In this document: piece by piece, positions 51,946 through 62,169 of the stretch
Numbering within the stretch: position 1 is the stretch's first letter
Layout: the number at the start of each line of letters is the position of its first letter
Assembly (NCBI GenBank): GCA_026636295.1
Contig: CP089461.1
Span: 62,001-126,000 of the forward strand
Length of the DNA: 64,000 nt
Direction of reading: 5' to 3'
From: Medakamo hakoo
Taxonomy: Eukaryota; Chlorophyta; Trebouxiophyceae; Coccomyxaceae
Position numbers and translations under genes: made by a program
Notes under the pieces: generated by a model
Database searches by the model: none
Seen by the model: the letters and a program-made list of their open reading frames with translations, nothing else
What the model was told of the DNA's origin: nothing

Positions 51946-53067
51946 ATGCGTGCCTTCACCCTGTTCGCCCTGTTCGCCCTGCTGGCCGGCGCCGTCGTCG
52001 CGGAGGAAACCTGCCTGGACCTGGCGAACAAGCTGCAGGTGCGTTGCAAGGGGTGGGAAGGCGGCGTGAATTTGGAGCGCGTTGTGCTTGCTCCGTCGTG
52101 TGTGGTTGCGGTCCCCTTCCGCCGCTGGCGCGCCGCACGCCCAATCAGCGCGCCTCCGCGCCTTTCCCTTTCCTGAGATGGGAGTGACGCATGCGTGGCC
52201 CATCGTTTAGAGCGGCGACGGGTGGTCAGACGCCTGTTCTCCGCCGGCCGCGCCGCTCCAAACGCGCGCGCGCGCGCTTTCTTCCATCGCGCTCCAACCC
52301 CTCTGCCTGTCGGGGGCGACGCTGCCGAGGCGGTGCGGCCGTGCCCACCCCTCCGCACCTACCGCAACGGTGTCGTGAGATCTGTTTCCGCCCATCGCAC
52401 TGCAGTGTGGGGTGCGTGGGGCCCTCTCCACCGCGCGACCACGATGCTGGCAACTTCGGTCTGGCGGCTAGGTCCGCGCGGGCACGCCTTCGCGCCGGCT
52501 TCCGGGGCGATGCCGGCGCTGCCTGGCGCTTCCGGCCCCCGCACGCCCGCCCACCAGAGGCCCAGCTATGTGTGCCTGCGCTCAAGAGCGGAAGAGTGGG
52601 CCGCCGATCCGACGCGGCGCCGGGGCCACGGCCGGAGTTGACGGAGTCCAATGGGGGCCGCCCGCTGCAAAACGGCGCTGCCGCCTGGGCTGCTGCCCTC
52701 TGCCGGCTGCCCTCCTGCCGGCTGAGGCCTCCCACCTCGACCAAAAAAATCACTGACTCGCGCCCCCCCCCTCTCTCCCCACCCACCCCCTTCCGCCCAC
52801 CCACCCCAGGAGCCGGGCTCGCCCTGCGCCCCCTTCGTCGGCCAGGTCCAGGCCCAGAAGGACGCCATCGCCACGCAGTCGTGCGAGAACCCGATCGAGG
52901 TGTCGGCCACGCCGACGCCCGAGTGCTGCGCCCTGGCCATGCAGTTCCAGCCGTGCGCGTGCGACGCCGACGTGCACGCGACGTCGGGCAAGACCCTGGC
53001 CATCGCCTCGTACCGGTCCACCGCGTACGTGTGCGGCGGCAAGTGCGTCAACCCGCCCACGTGCTGA
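51946..53067 (+). CDS. Secreted Cys-rich small protein
   Basis: Two exons, 51946-52038 and 52810-53067, give 116 residues. The first exon is a textbook signal peptide (FTLFALFALLAGAVVAEE) ending near AEE, followed by TCLDLANKLQ. The mature about 97 residues contain ten Cys (TCLD, SPCAP, QSCEN, ECCAL, CACD, VCGGKC, PTC), so four to five disulphides are likely. I recognise no family. It looks like a small extracellular or wall-bound protein. The intron (GTGCGT...CCCCAG) is 771 nt, the longest spliceosomal intron I see here, and holds ORFs without coding bias. Confidence 0.75.
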
Positions 53068-53352
53068 AACTACTCTCTTTTTGCTTAAAGATACAGGGAC
53101 GGAGGAGCGCCGCAGTCGGCGGGGGCGGGCCCCATTCACGGCCCGACCCTTCGTTGATAAGGCGCCGCCCTCTCACCTTTGCGCCGCGTAGTTAATGCAC
53201 ATACAACGGATGCGTGCTGCGGGTGTGTGGGGTTGAGTGCGTGGCCTCCCGTCGTGTTTGACCCCGATTTGTTATTCCCTCAGACAAAAAAATTCATCCC
53301 ACAATCCCCTCGTTTCCCGTCCCCGGCCTGGAAGGGGGCTTGCCCTCACACC

Positions 53353-55125
53353 CTACACGGCTCTCGTGCTCTCGACACCCGGCCGCCGGTGGGCGGCGGG
53401 CGCCCGCCGCCCACCCCCACTCGGCCCGAAGATTGGGTCCGCCGCCGCGTCCCCGCGGTCAATGGCCAGGGGAGCCGTCTCCAGCGCGTCCGGCGCCGTC
53501 GTCGTCTCAAACATTTCCCACTCCTTCACGCCCGCCCGCTCCAGGGCCGCGACGATGGCCGACGCCGTCGCCGGGTCGCTCCGCGGCCAGACACCGTCGC
53601 GCGTGCACAGGACGGAGCCGACGTACGCCTGGCCCGACGCGGCCGCGGCGCCCCTGTACGCGAACAGGGCCCACGCCAGGTCGTCGGCCGCGTCGACAAT
53701 CGTCCAGAACTCGAGCGAGACGACGCCCGAGTCCAGGACGGAAAACCAAAAGGTGCCGGGGGCCTCGGCCCGCCGGACGCGGTAGTGCCGCCGCCGCCAC
53801 AGCGTCCGCCCGTCCAGGGTGTTGACCTGGAAGACGGGGTCGTACCAAAAGCCGCCGCGCGCCGCGCCATAGTAAAACAGTTGCAGCTGGGAGGGGAACT
53901 GGTCAAAGGCCGGGTTCTGGCCGGCCGCGACGTGCCACGAGATCGGGTCGCCGGCCTGCAGCCAGCCGACGAAGATGCGCTCGGCGATCTCGTGCGTCAG
54001 GGCCGCGCCGCGCCAGGACGCCAGGGGGGGGTGGATCGGCCGCGACGGGACGTCCGCCCTCACGCCCAGGCACCCGTGCTTTTGGAGGACGCACAGCGAA
54101 AAGGCGGAGAAGGCGTCGCACTCGTAGGAGGTGATCGCCCGGTAGGCGGCGACGGCGTCGCCGGGCGGCGCCGCGCTCAGGGCTTTGAGGGCGGCCGAAC
54201 ACTGGCCGGTCGGGTCGGTGACGCACGCCAGCACCTCGGCGCGACAATGGCGAATCATGCAAAAAAGCGTGCCTAGACCCTGCCCCTTCAACGCTTCGGC
54301 AGACGCCATGGGGAAGCCGCCCGCGTCGATGATGAGGGAGATGGCGGCGAGCGCGTCGTCGGAGTGGGCGCGGGCCCAGAGGCCGGCGGAGATGGAGGCC
54401 GCGGCCCGGGCGGCGGCGGTCTTTGTGAAGGGCAGGCGGACGGCGATGGTGGACAGGAGCGGGTTGGACGGGTACGCGTCCGCGCCGCGGACGCGCCAAA
54501 ACCGGCGGGTGGTGGCCGGGCCGCAGCCCAGGGCGGCGACGGTGCGCACGGACGCCAGGGACGGGCGGTCCAACAGCGCGCGCGCCGGGGCGCCGGCCTC
54601 GCCCCCGTCCGGGATGGCGCACGCCAGCACGCCGGTCGCGCCGCGCACCGCGGCGTCCCAGGCGTCGCCGTCCGTGCTCGCATCCTCAAACACCGTCAGG
54701 CTGCACCGCGCGTCGGACCAGGCCAGGCGCAGCGCCTCGTGCGCCAGGACGTCCGCCCAGGACGCGGTGCCCTTGGCGATGGGCGACGGCGCGCCGGCGG
54801 GGACGAGCGCGACCAGGCGGACGAGCGGTGTGGTTGTGGTGGGCGCGTCGGACGATGACGGGCCCGTGGCGGTCGCGGCCAGCGAGCGCCGAGCAGCACC
54901 GAGCGGAGCAGCGCCGAGCAGCACCGAGCGGGGGTGCAGCACCCCCACCCGAGGGGGCGCGGGTGTGGGCGTGAGGGTGGAGGAGCCGGCGGTGCGGGCG
55001 GGCAGAGGGTGCGGCGACGGGCGGGCAGACATGACGGGCCCGCGCCGCCGCACCGCCGCCGTCGCCCGCGGGCCCGCACCGGGCTCGCGGGCAGACCTCG
55101 CGTGAAGCTGTGTGTGGCTCGCCAT
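53353..55125 (-). CDS. Violaxanthin de-epoxidase-related protein (VDR)
   Basis: 590 residues from the ATG at 55125. VDR is a plastid protein related to the lipocalin-like violaxanthin de-epoxidase of the xanthophyll cycle, role less clear. The first about 110 residues are Ser/Thr/Arg/Pro-rich, like a transit peptide. The VDE-like body shows VTDPTGQCSAALKALS and CDAFSAFSLCVLQKHGCLGV, then the lipocalin-like part: FDQFPSQLQLFYYGAARGGF, DPVFQVNTLDGRTLWRRRHY, VRRAEAPGTFWFSVLDSGVV, EFWTIVDAADDLAWALFAYR and VGSVLCTRDGVWP. The phrase 'LDGRTLWRRRHYRVRR' and 'EFWTIVDAADDLAWALF' match plant VDR. An earlier in-frame start exists but gives a worse leader. Confidence 0.87.
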   Translation of the reverse strand: MASHTQLHARSAREPGAGPRATAAVRRRGPVMSARPSPHPLPARTAGSSTLTPTPAPPRVGVLHPRSVLLGAAPLGAARRSLAATATGPSSSDAPTTTTPLVRLVALVPAGAPSPIAKGTASWADVLAHEALRLAWSDARCSLTVFEDASTDGDAWDAAVRGATGVLACAIPDGGEAGAPARALLDRPSLASVRTVAALGCGPATTRRFWRVRGADAYPSNPLLSTIAVRLPFTKTAAARAAASISAGLWARAHSDDALAAISLIIDAGGFPMASAEALKGQGLGTLFCMIRHCRAEVLACVTDPTGQCSAALKALSAAPPGDAVAAYRAITSYECDAFSAFSLCVLQKHGCLGVRADVPSRPIHPPLASWRGAALTHEIAERIFVGWLQAGDPISWHVAAGQNPAFDQFPSQLQLFYYGAARGGFWYDPVFQVNTLDGRTLWRRRHYRVRRAEAPGTFWFSVLDSGVVSLEFWTIVDAADDLAWALFAYRGAAAASGQAYVGSVLCTRDGVWPRSDPATASAIVAALERAGVKEWEMFETTTAPDALETAPLAIDRGDAAADPIFGPSGGGRRAPAAHRRPGVESTRAV

Positions 55126-55331
55126 GAGCAGCCGCGGCGGGCGGAGGGAGGGTTTTGCGGAGCAACAACGACAACCGAGGAATGCGGCGGCGTACCGAAC
55201 CGTTGAAAAAAAAAAAGGCTTCGGTTTTCCGGTCACAATTTCATTCATCATGTTCCACCCCGCCGGGGGAGCGACCCTCGCCCGCTCCACTTTCCCTCAG
55301 GCAATGCAAAAGACACACACTCAAAACAAAA

Positions 55332-56598
55332 CTAACGCGGCCCCTCATCCGCGGATGCGACGGCCACGGCTCCATTACCTCCTCCCGCGCCGCCGCCGCC
55401 GCCGCCGCTGGACGGCGGCAGGTCACGCCCCGACCGCGGCGCGGGGCGCCGGCTCGGCTGCTGCTGGACGGCCGCGGCCGCCGCCGGCGCAGCGGGCGCT
55501 GCGCCCGCCGTCGCACCCCACCCAGCTGCACGCGCAGCCTTCAACGCCGCCGCCGCCGCCCGGGCCGCCGCCGCGCCCTCCGGCTTTTCGTCAGAGGCCG
55601 CGGCGGGCCCGCCGCGCGGCGCGGCCTGAAACGTCAGGGCGACGCCCCGCAGGCTCAGGCCGCCGCCCGGGCGGGGCAGGGGCAGTGCCCCGGGCACCGC
55701 CCGCCGGCCCGCCGTGGCTGGCGCGTTCGCCGTCAGGACGAGCTGCCGGGCAGCCGGGTCGTACTGCGCCAGGCGGACGGAGGTGAGGGAGAGGCGGCCG
55801 GGGCTGGACGCGCCGGCGGCTGTGCCGCGCAGGTCGGCCCCGCCCGCGCCGTGGCGCGGCAGGCCGTCCCGGGCGAACAGCGCCGTGAACACTGCCCGGC
55901 CCGGCCCGCCGTCCCCACTGCCGTCCAGCAAGTCCCGGCCGTCCTCGAAGAAGGCGGTGAAGTTGCTCACGCCGTCCAACAGGATGATGGTCGCCGCGTC
56001 GTCGGCCGCGCCGCCGCCGCCTCCTGGGGGCGGTGGCGGGCGGTGCGCCGCCTGCGCGCCGCCGCCGCCCTCTTCTCCATCGCCCGGGTCGAGGATGAGG
56101 AAGCCTTCGGCGGCGCTGAGGACGTAGACGGGCCCGGCGAAGAAGGGGGCGGGCTTGGGTGCGGGTTGGCGCCCGCGGCGGGCCGCGGGCGCGGGCGTCG
56201 CGGTCGGCGCCGAGTCGGGGCCAGAGGCCGCGGCTGGAGTGTGTGTTGGGTTGTTGATGGGAGGAGCGTTTGTGTTTAGCTGGCGCATGCAGGGTGGTGT
56301 GCTTTTGCGCCCCGCCCCGCCCTGTGGCACCCACCTCCCGCCAGCCCTCCCCCTCTCAAACCCAATCTCCAGCATCTCAGCACGAGGCTGGGAGGGGTGG
56401 CACGCCCGGCGGGCCGGCGCCACCGGTGAATGAAGACACGCCCACACAAGACGCTGCTCCGCCGCAGCGGCGGGAGGGCCGCAAAACGAAACAACCCACG
56501 GCGCCGCGCGACGCACACCCTTGCCCGTCGGTCACGGAAGCCGCACCTGTGGTTACCAAGAGCATCAGGCTCAGCGCCGCGAGCGCTGGCCGGGCCAT
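55332..56598 (-). CDS. Secreted protein of unknown function
   Basis: Two exons, 56547-56598 and 55332-56233, phase 1, give 317 residues. Exon 1 encodes MARPALAALSLMLLVTT, a short signal peptide, and joins to AAASGPDSAPTATPAP. The mature part has a less-biased core: PFFAGPVYVLSAAEGFLILD, ATIILLDGVSNFTAFFEDGR, VFTALFARDGLPRHGAGGAD, RLSLTSVRLAQYDPAARQLV and LSLRGVALTFQAAPRGG, which looks beta-rich. The C-terminus is Ala/Pro/Gly low complexity. No family recognised. The signal peptide and lack of other membrane segments point to secretion or the endomembrane lumen. The exon 1 choice rests on the signal peptide and phase fit. Confidence 0.6.
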
Positions 56599-56823
56599 CA
56601 CGGCGCCGCGCAGTCGCGCACGAGGGGGGCTAGCAAAAAAAAGTGAATGGGCCTTGTGCCTTGCCTCGCCGCACAACCCCACCAACGCACACGCCCCCAC
56701 ACACCCCTCCTCTCTCCTTGAGCTCACGGGGCCGACGACGGTGAGAAAGAGCTCTTCTGGACTGGCGAAAAGGACTGTCACACACACACGCACCACACTG
56801 GCCCCAACCACACACCGCCACCC

Positions 56824-59800
56824 CTACGTCGCGCTCGTCGCGCCGCCCAGCCCGCGCCCGAACGCGTCCGCGACCACGTCAAACCCGTCGGCCGCGCCCC
56901 GCAGCGCCGCGAAGAAACGGTCCTGCGCGCCGGAACCGGCGCCCGCGCCCGCCCGCAGGGCCGCCCGGGCCGCCAGCGCAGCGCGCAGCCCCGGCCCGCA
57001 CAGCGGGCACTCCAGGCGCTGGTTGGGAGGCGGCGGCGACGCGCCGTCGCCGCCGCCGCCGCCACCCTCGCGGTGCGCGTCCAGCGCGCGCACAGAAAAG
57101 GAGTGCCCACACATAAAGTGGACGGCGGGCAGTTCCAGGGGGGCGCCAGTGGCATCGCACCGCGTGTTTTGGAAGACGCGCGGCGTGGCGCGGGCGGCCG
57201 CCGCGTCGGCCCGCGCACTGGCGGCGGCGGCCTTCAGGCGCGCCGCGTCGGCCGCGTCGGCCGCCGCGCGGTCGCCCTCCGCCTTCAACGCGGACGCCAC
57301 GTACTCCCGCACATCGCCCAGCGTCAGGCCCGGGTGGCGGGCTAGGGAGCGCAGCGCGATGGCGGGAGGGAGGGCGCCGGCCGCCGACGCGGCGGCCAAC
57401 AGGGAGCGAATAGCAGCGGGCGGCGCGGCCGCGGCGCCGCCGCACCCACTGTCTCCGCCGCCGCCACTGCCCACCAACAGCTCCAGCGCCAGGCAAAACA
57501 GGGCCGGGTCGCCGCCGCGGGCCGGGTCGCCCAGCCGGGCCGCCGCTTCGACCAGGGCGGGCGCGTCGCCCGCGGCGGCGTGCAGGGCCAGGACCTCGCG
57601 CGGGCACCGGCACCGCTCCAGCAGCCACGCCAGCGGCGCGCGGCCGGGCGGGCCCGCGCTCCGCGCCAGCACCAGCGCCGTCGCCGGGTCGTAGCGCGGC
57701 GCTTCGCCGGGCGGCCACCCCCGGCGCAGCAGGTCGAGCGCGTCGTCGGGGCGGGGGCGCAGCGGTGGGTGGGACGCGGCGGCGGGCGACGGCGCGTCCG
57801 GCGGCGGCGGCGGGCACAGGTAAAGCTGGAGGAGGGTGTGCCAGAGCGCCGCGGCCGCCGGGTCGGCCGGGGCGGCGGCGGCGCCCTCCTGCCCGCCCGG
57901 CGGCGGCGGCGGCGGCGGTGCCGTGTTCAGGACGTACTCGCACAGCAGGAGCAGGCCGGCGGGCCGGTCGGCGAAGAGCGGGGCCGCGGCAGAGATGGGG
58001 AGGACGTCGTCACCCGCGCCGCCGCCGCCGTCCGCCGGTCCGTCGCCTCCCCCCGGCGGCGGCGGCGGCGTGCACAACCGCATCAGCAGTGCCGTCGCGG
58101 CCTCGGGCCGGGCGGCCAGCAGGGCCCGGCCGTGGCGGCGGACGACGGTCGCCGCCGCGCCGCGGGGCAGGGCGTCGATGTAGGACAGGGCCCGGTCTGC
58201 GGCGGCGGTGGCGGCGGGCGCGGGCGGCGGCGGCTCGGGCGGGGCAGCACCGGCCGCGTCGCCCTCGCTGCCGGCGGCGGCGGCGGTCCCGGCGTCGTCC
58301 AGCAACGCGCCCACGTACCAGGCGTGCTCGCCCGCCGCGGCCGCCACCATGAGCGCCTGGTCGACGAGGCCGGCGGACGCGCACGCCTCAAACGCGGCGG
58401 CCGCGTCCAGGGCGATGGACGGCGGGCCGCGCCGCCCTCCGCTGCCCGCGCCCGGCGCCGTCGCGTCCCGCAAAAAGTCCGTCAGCTTGGCCACGTCCCG
58501 CGCCGAGGCGTAGCAGGAGATGAGGAGCGTCGTGTGGTCGGACGACGCACGCCCGGCGTCGTGCAAGGCTTCCAAGAACGACGCCAGCGGGCCGGGGCGG
58601 CCGCAGTCGAGAAGGCGGCGGACGGCGTGCGAGGCGGCGCCGCCGCCGCCCTCACCCCCACCACTGCCGCCCATCACAGCTGCCGCCGCCCAGTGCGACG
58701 CCGCGCCGTCGAAATCACCGGACGCGTACGCGGCGTCGCCCGCAGACACGCGCAGGGAGGCGAGGGTGGCGGGCGGCGCGCCCGCGGCCGACGCGGCGGC
58801 CAGAGCGGCGGTGTGCAGCCCCCGGGCCGTCAGGGCGGACAGGCGGTCGTCCAGCGGACGGGCGGTGAGCAGGACGGAGCCGCCGCCGCCGCCGGCCCCG
58901 CCCAGGACGAGCAGGCGCGGCGGCGGCGGCGGCGGCGAGGAGGGGGAGGGGGAGGCGCCACCGCCGCTGCCACCGCAGAGGGGGACGACCGCGGTCGGCG
59001 GGGCGCTCAGCGCCAGGGACGCGCCCACGATGCGGGAGGCCGGGTCGAGCACCAGCAGCTCGCCCGCACCGGCGCCGCCGCCGTCCGGCCGCACCGTCAG
59101 GGTCAGGGCGGCCGGGCCGCCCGGCCCGCCACCGCCGCCCACCCAGGCCAGGCGCGCCTTGGCACCGCCCAGCGCCACGCACCGCCCGCGCCCGGCCGCA
59201 TCGTAAAAATACAGGGCTTCCGCCCGGGCGACGGCCAGGGACGCGGACGGCGCCTCGGACACGGCGGGTGGTGGGGAGGCGGCGCACCCCGCCGCCGCGC
59301 CGGCGGCGTCGAGGGCGCGGCGCGCGCCGGTCCGGGCGTCGACCGCGGCCGTCGCCCCCGGCGTCGTCGCCAGCAGGACGCACGGCGCGCCGCCTTCCCC
59401 GCCGGGGACAAAGGCCAGGGCCGTCACCTCCCGCGCGCCCGCGCCGTGCGGGGCGGCCGCGGGCGTGCGGTGCACCTTTGGCGCCTGCTGTGCGGCGGTG
59501 GTGGTGGGGGCCGCGCCCGCCGCCGCGCCCGCCGCCGCCTCCCAGGAGAGGAGGACCACCCGCCCCGCCGCGTCGCCGACGGCGGCTGTGATGCGGGGCC
59601 AGGACGCCGCCCAGACCGCTAGCGCCGTCGGGTGGGCGGGCGCGGGCGTGGACGACGAGGCGGCGACGGGCCCGGCCGGGGCGTGCACGCGCACAGGCCC
59701 GCCCGCGGGGCGGAGCGGCGCCGTCGCACCCCCACTCCCACCGCCACAGCTCATGTCCCAGGCCCGGATTTCGGCGGTCGCCGGGTCGCCGGGGCTGGCC

Positions 59801-60216
59801 AAGCCCAGCGTGAAGAGGAGCGGGCGGTCCTGTGGATGGGTGTGGAAGGGGGAGAGGGATGATGAGGGGGGGAGGGCAGGTTTGGAGGCGCGCTCGAAAA
59901 CGCATGCCTCGCCTCTTTTGTGCGCCCCGAAACCTCCCGGCTGTTCCGGCCTCACCTGCACCACCACGCCCGCCACCAAGCCACCGCCATGAGCCGACCC
60001 ACTCGCGCACGGCGAAAAAGTGGTCGGGTCCAGCAGCAGGAGGCGGCCCGAGGCCGAACCGAGCGCCGCGCCGTGCGCAGACCCGGCGCTCACGACCACG
60101 CTGTCGACCGTGCCGTCGGCCAGGCGGGTGAGGGACGAGGTGTCCGGCGCGGTGAGGGGCGCCGCATCCCAGAGAGGCACGCGGCGCCAGCCGGGCGCCG
60201 TGGTGGTGGGCGCCAT
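56824..60216 (-). CDS. VPS11: Vacuolar sorting protein VPS11 (CORVET/HOPS core)
   Basis: Two exons, 59956-60216 and 56824-59829, phase 0, give 1088 residues. VPS11 is a class C core subunit of the HOPS and CORVET tethers for late endosome and vacuole fusion. Seen are an N-terminal beta-propeller region (ALYFYDAAGRGRCVALGG, family 'AVY.Y..dGRG.C'), the clathrin-like repeat region (VRRLLDCGRPGPLASFLEAL, then ASSDHTTLLISCYASARDVA) and a C-terminal RING: FQNTRCDATGAPLELPAVHF, MCGHSFSVRALDAH and ECPLCGP. The CDATG form with loss of one Cys is the plant version. Here a second ligand position also reads Ala (VRAL instead of a Cys), so zinc binding may be partial. Gly/Pro inserts lengthen the chain. 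Confidence 0.92.
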   Translation of the reverse strand: MAPTTTAPGWRRVPLWDAAPLTAPDTSSLTRLADGTVDSVVVSAGSAHGAALGSASGRLLLLDPTTFSPCASGSAHGGGLVAGVVVQVRPEQPGGFGAHKRGEACVFERASKPALPPSSSLSPFHTHPQDRPLLFTLGLASPGDPATAEIRAWDMSCGGGSGGATAPLRPAGGPVRVHAPAGPVAASSSTPAPAHPTALAVWAASWPRITAAVGDAAGRVVLLSWEAAAGAAAGAAPTTTAAQQAPKVHRTPAAAPHGAGAREVTALAFVPGGEGGAPCVLLATTPGATAAVDARTGARRALDAAGAAAGCAASPPPAVSEAPSASLAVARAEALYFYDAAGRGRCVALGGAKARLAWVGGGGGPGGPAALTLTVRPDGGGAGAGELLVLDPASRIVGASLALSAPPTAVVPLCGGSGGGASPSPSSPPPPPPRLLVLGGAGGGGGSVLLTARPLDDRLSALTARGLHTAALAAASAAGAPPATLASLRVSAGDAAYASGDFDGAASHWAAAAVMGGSGGGEGGGGAASHAVRRLLDCGRPGPLASFLEALHDAGRASSDHTTLLISCYASARDVAKLTDFLRDATAPGAGSGGRRGPPSIALDAAAAFEACASAGLVDQALMVAAAAGEHAWYVGALLDDAGTAAAAGSEGDAAGAAPPEPPPPAPAATAAADRALSYIDALPRGAAATVVRRHGRALLAARPEAATALLMRLCTPPPPPGGGDGPADGGGGAGDDVLPISAAAPLFADRPAGLLLLCEYVLNTAPPPPPPPGGQEGAAAAPADPAAAALWHTLLQLYLCPPPPPDAPSPAAASHPPLRPRPDDALDLLRRGWPPGEAPRYDPATALVLARSAGPPGRAPLAWLLERCRCPREVLALHAAAGDAPALVEAAARLGDPARGGDPALFCLALELLVGSGGGGDSGCGGAAAAPPAAIRSLLAAASAAGALPPAIALRSLARHPGLTLGDVREYVASALKAEGDRAAADAADAARLKAAAASARADAAAARATPRVFQNTRCDATGAPLELPAVHFMCGHSFSVRALDAHREGGGGGGDGASPPPPNQRLECPLCGPGLRAALAARAALRAGAGAGSGAQDRFFAALRGAADGFDVVADAFGRGLGGATSAT

Positions 60217-60452
60217 CCTTCTTTTTGCTGCTGCCTCTCTTGATGGCCAGTGGGGGAGAGAGAGGAGGGAGAGCTCACTGCGAAAAGAAAACTCCTACAG
60301 GCTGTGTGGGAGAGGTTGTGTGTGCTTGTGCGTGGGGGCCCCCGCGCTTTTGTGACTGGCGCGCTGCCGCGCCAGTCTTTCAGCGTTGCTCCACACCCGC
60401 GTGAACCAGGCGTCTCCGGCTACCCGGCTCGCCGCGCGGCAAGGCCATTGCG

Positions 60453-61456
60453 ATGGCCGACGGCGCGGCCGCCCGCGCCGGCGATGGCGGCGCCGCCCCA
60501 CTGTTTGACCGCATCGGCGGCATGAAGACCCTCGTCAACGGCGTGGACGTGTTCTATGACATGGTCATGGCCGATCCGATGTTGGCGCCCTTCTTCGACG
60601 GCGTGGACCAGACGAAGCAGCGGATCAAGCAGGTGCGCGCCGCGTGGAGGGGATGGCAGTTTTCCGTGCGAGTGCGAGGGTTTTCTCGCTTTTGCGCCAT
60701 CGCCGGCCGCGGTGGTGGGGTGCTCGTGGGTGCGGCTTTTCACTCGCATTGGGACGCCTGAAGGCTCGGAGACGGCTGTGGTGTGGGTGCGGTGGTCAGG
60801 CGGCGCGTGGAGCGGTGCCGGTCGCGCCCCTCTCAGCCAGGCCAGGCCCGGTTCGGAGGGTGCGCTGAGCGAACGCCGGTCCAAGGCCGCCCCGGGACGG
60901 CGCCTCCCCACGCCCAACCACGGCCGTTCCACGGCCCAATTGCCAGGCAGCCCGGAGCTTCAGCATCCGGACTACTGAATAAGATTGCTAGAAGCAGGAT
61001 TGGAGAGGTCCTTGCCGCCCCTCCGCCGCCGGAAAGGCGGGCGGTCAGGCCGCATGCGCAGGGCCCGTCGCAGGCTCGTCACCCCACCGCCTCACCACCC
61101 TCACCACCCTCCCCATCCACCTCCCCACACAGGTCCAGTTCCTGTGCTACGCCTTTGGCGGCAAGGACCAGTACCTGGGCAAGTCCATCGCGGAAGCGCA
61201 CGCCCACCTGATCCGGGACCGCGGCGTCAACAGGGCGCACTTCCGCCGGGTCGCCGAGCTGTTGGACGACGCCCTGTCCAAAATCGACGTCCCGCGCCAC
61301 CTGGTGGACGAGTGCATGTCCAACATCGCGCCCGCCGCGACCGTGTTCCCTGAAGTCGGCGAACCGCCGGTTGTGGGGCCGGACCCCGTTCCGACGGAAG
61401 GGACGCCGGCGGCGTTGGCGGCGGCGGCTGGCCGGCGGCGCAGCGGGAGTGCGTGA
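60453..61456 (+). CDS. Truncated (2/2) haemoglobin, group I
   Basis: Two exons, 60453-60632 and 61133-61456, phase 0, give 167 residues. Truncated haemoglobins bind O2 or NO. Algal group I proteins include Chlamydomonas THB1 and the light-induced Chlorella haemoglobin. Seen are PLFDRIGGMKTLVNGVDVFY with the B9-B10 Phe-Tyr, DPMLAPFFDG, the E helix KQRIKQVQFLCYAFGG with a Gln before the GG loop, and the F helix GVNRAHFRRVAELL whose His should be the proximal haem ligand. G-H helices: DDALSKIDVPRHLVDECM. A Pro/Ala tail of about 30 residues follows. No transit peptide is obvious. The intron (501 nt) is long for this region. Confidence 0.92.
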
Positions 61457-62169
61457 AAGGGCGAGGTGTGCCAGACCTCTTTGTCCGGTCAGACACGCGC
61501 ACCCGCGCCCTGTGTGTGTGTTTTTTGTCTTGTTCTCCTTCTTCTTTGTTTGCAAGTAGACCAGTAGGAGCCCTGCCCCCCCCCGTACCCGGCGTTTGCG
61601 TGCGCGCGTTTTTTTCCTTTCCGTAACAAACTTCAACACCCCCCTCCCTTTTTTTTGCCCGTTCTTTTCTTGCCTGCCGTGCGCCCCTGGCACACGGCCC
61701 CTGCCCCATGTTGCATTGGAGGGGGCGGGAGAGCCCGTGGGCCTGAGCGCGCGCCTGTGCGTTGAGACTTTTTTCAAGACAAAAAAATCCCCTTTTTCCC
61801 CTCCCTCAATTTTTTTGCTTGGGCTTTGGCCGCGGTGGGTTGCCTTGCTCTCAACCACCGCCCGGCCAAATGAAAACACCGTCGAGCGAAAACAAATTGT
61901 TTCTCCCTTCTCCTCCGGCGTGAGAGTGTGTGATAACAATAAACTGATGCGAACACTTCCTTTTCGAAAAAAAAGCTCTCTCTGGCCGTCGTTTTTGCAG
62001 ATGATTGAAAAAAAAAAAACACCACACCCTCCCCCACCTGCACCACCACCACCCCTCCCCATTTTTTGTTCTCGCTCGCCACCCCCCTCTCTCTACCCCC
62101 CACCGCCACCCCTCCCCTCCCCTCCACGCTCCCACCCCCACGTCTCACCCCCACCCCCACCCACCCCCC
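61457..62169. other. Convergent 3' regions, AT-rich island
   Basis: 713 bp between the haemoglobin (+) and RPT3 (-) stop codons. From about 61500 to 62020 it is much more AT-rich than elsewhere, with T runs, an A12 run (62008-62019), an AATAAA-like AACAATAAACTG at about 61936 and T-rich GT stretches, which fit cleavage/polyadenylation zones for both genes. From 62020 to 62169 it is C-rich. No gene seen. Confidence 0.55.

Noticed and set aside
52191-53195. Open frames inside the 771-nt intron of the Cys-rich miniprotein
   Set aside because: No coding bias or family match, and they run across the second exon of a better-supported gene.
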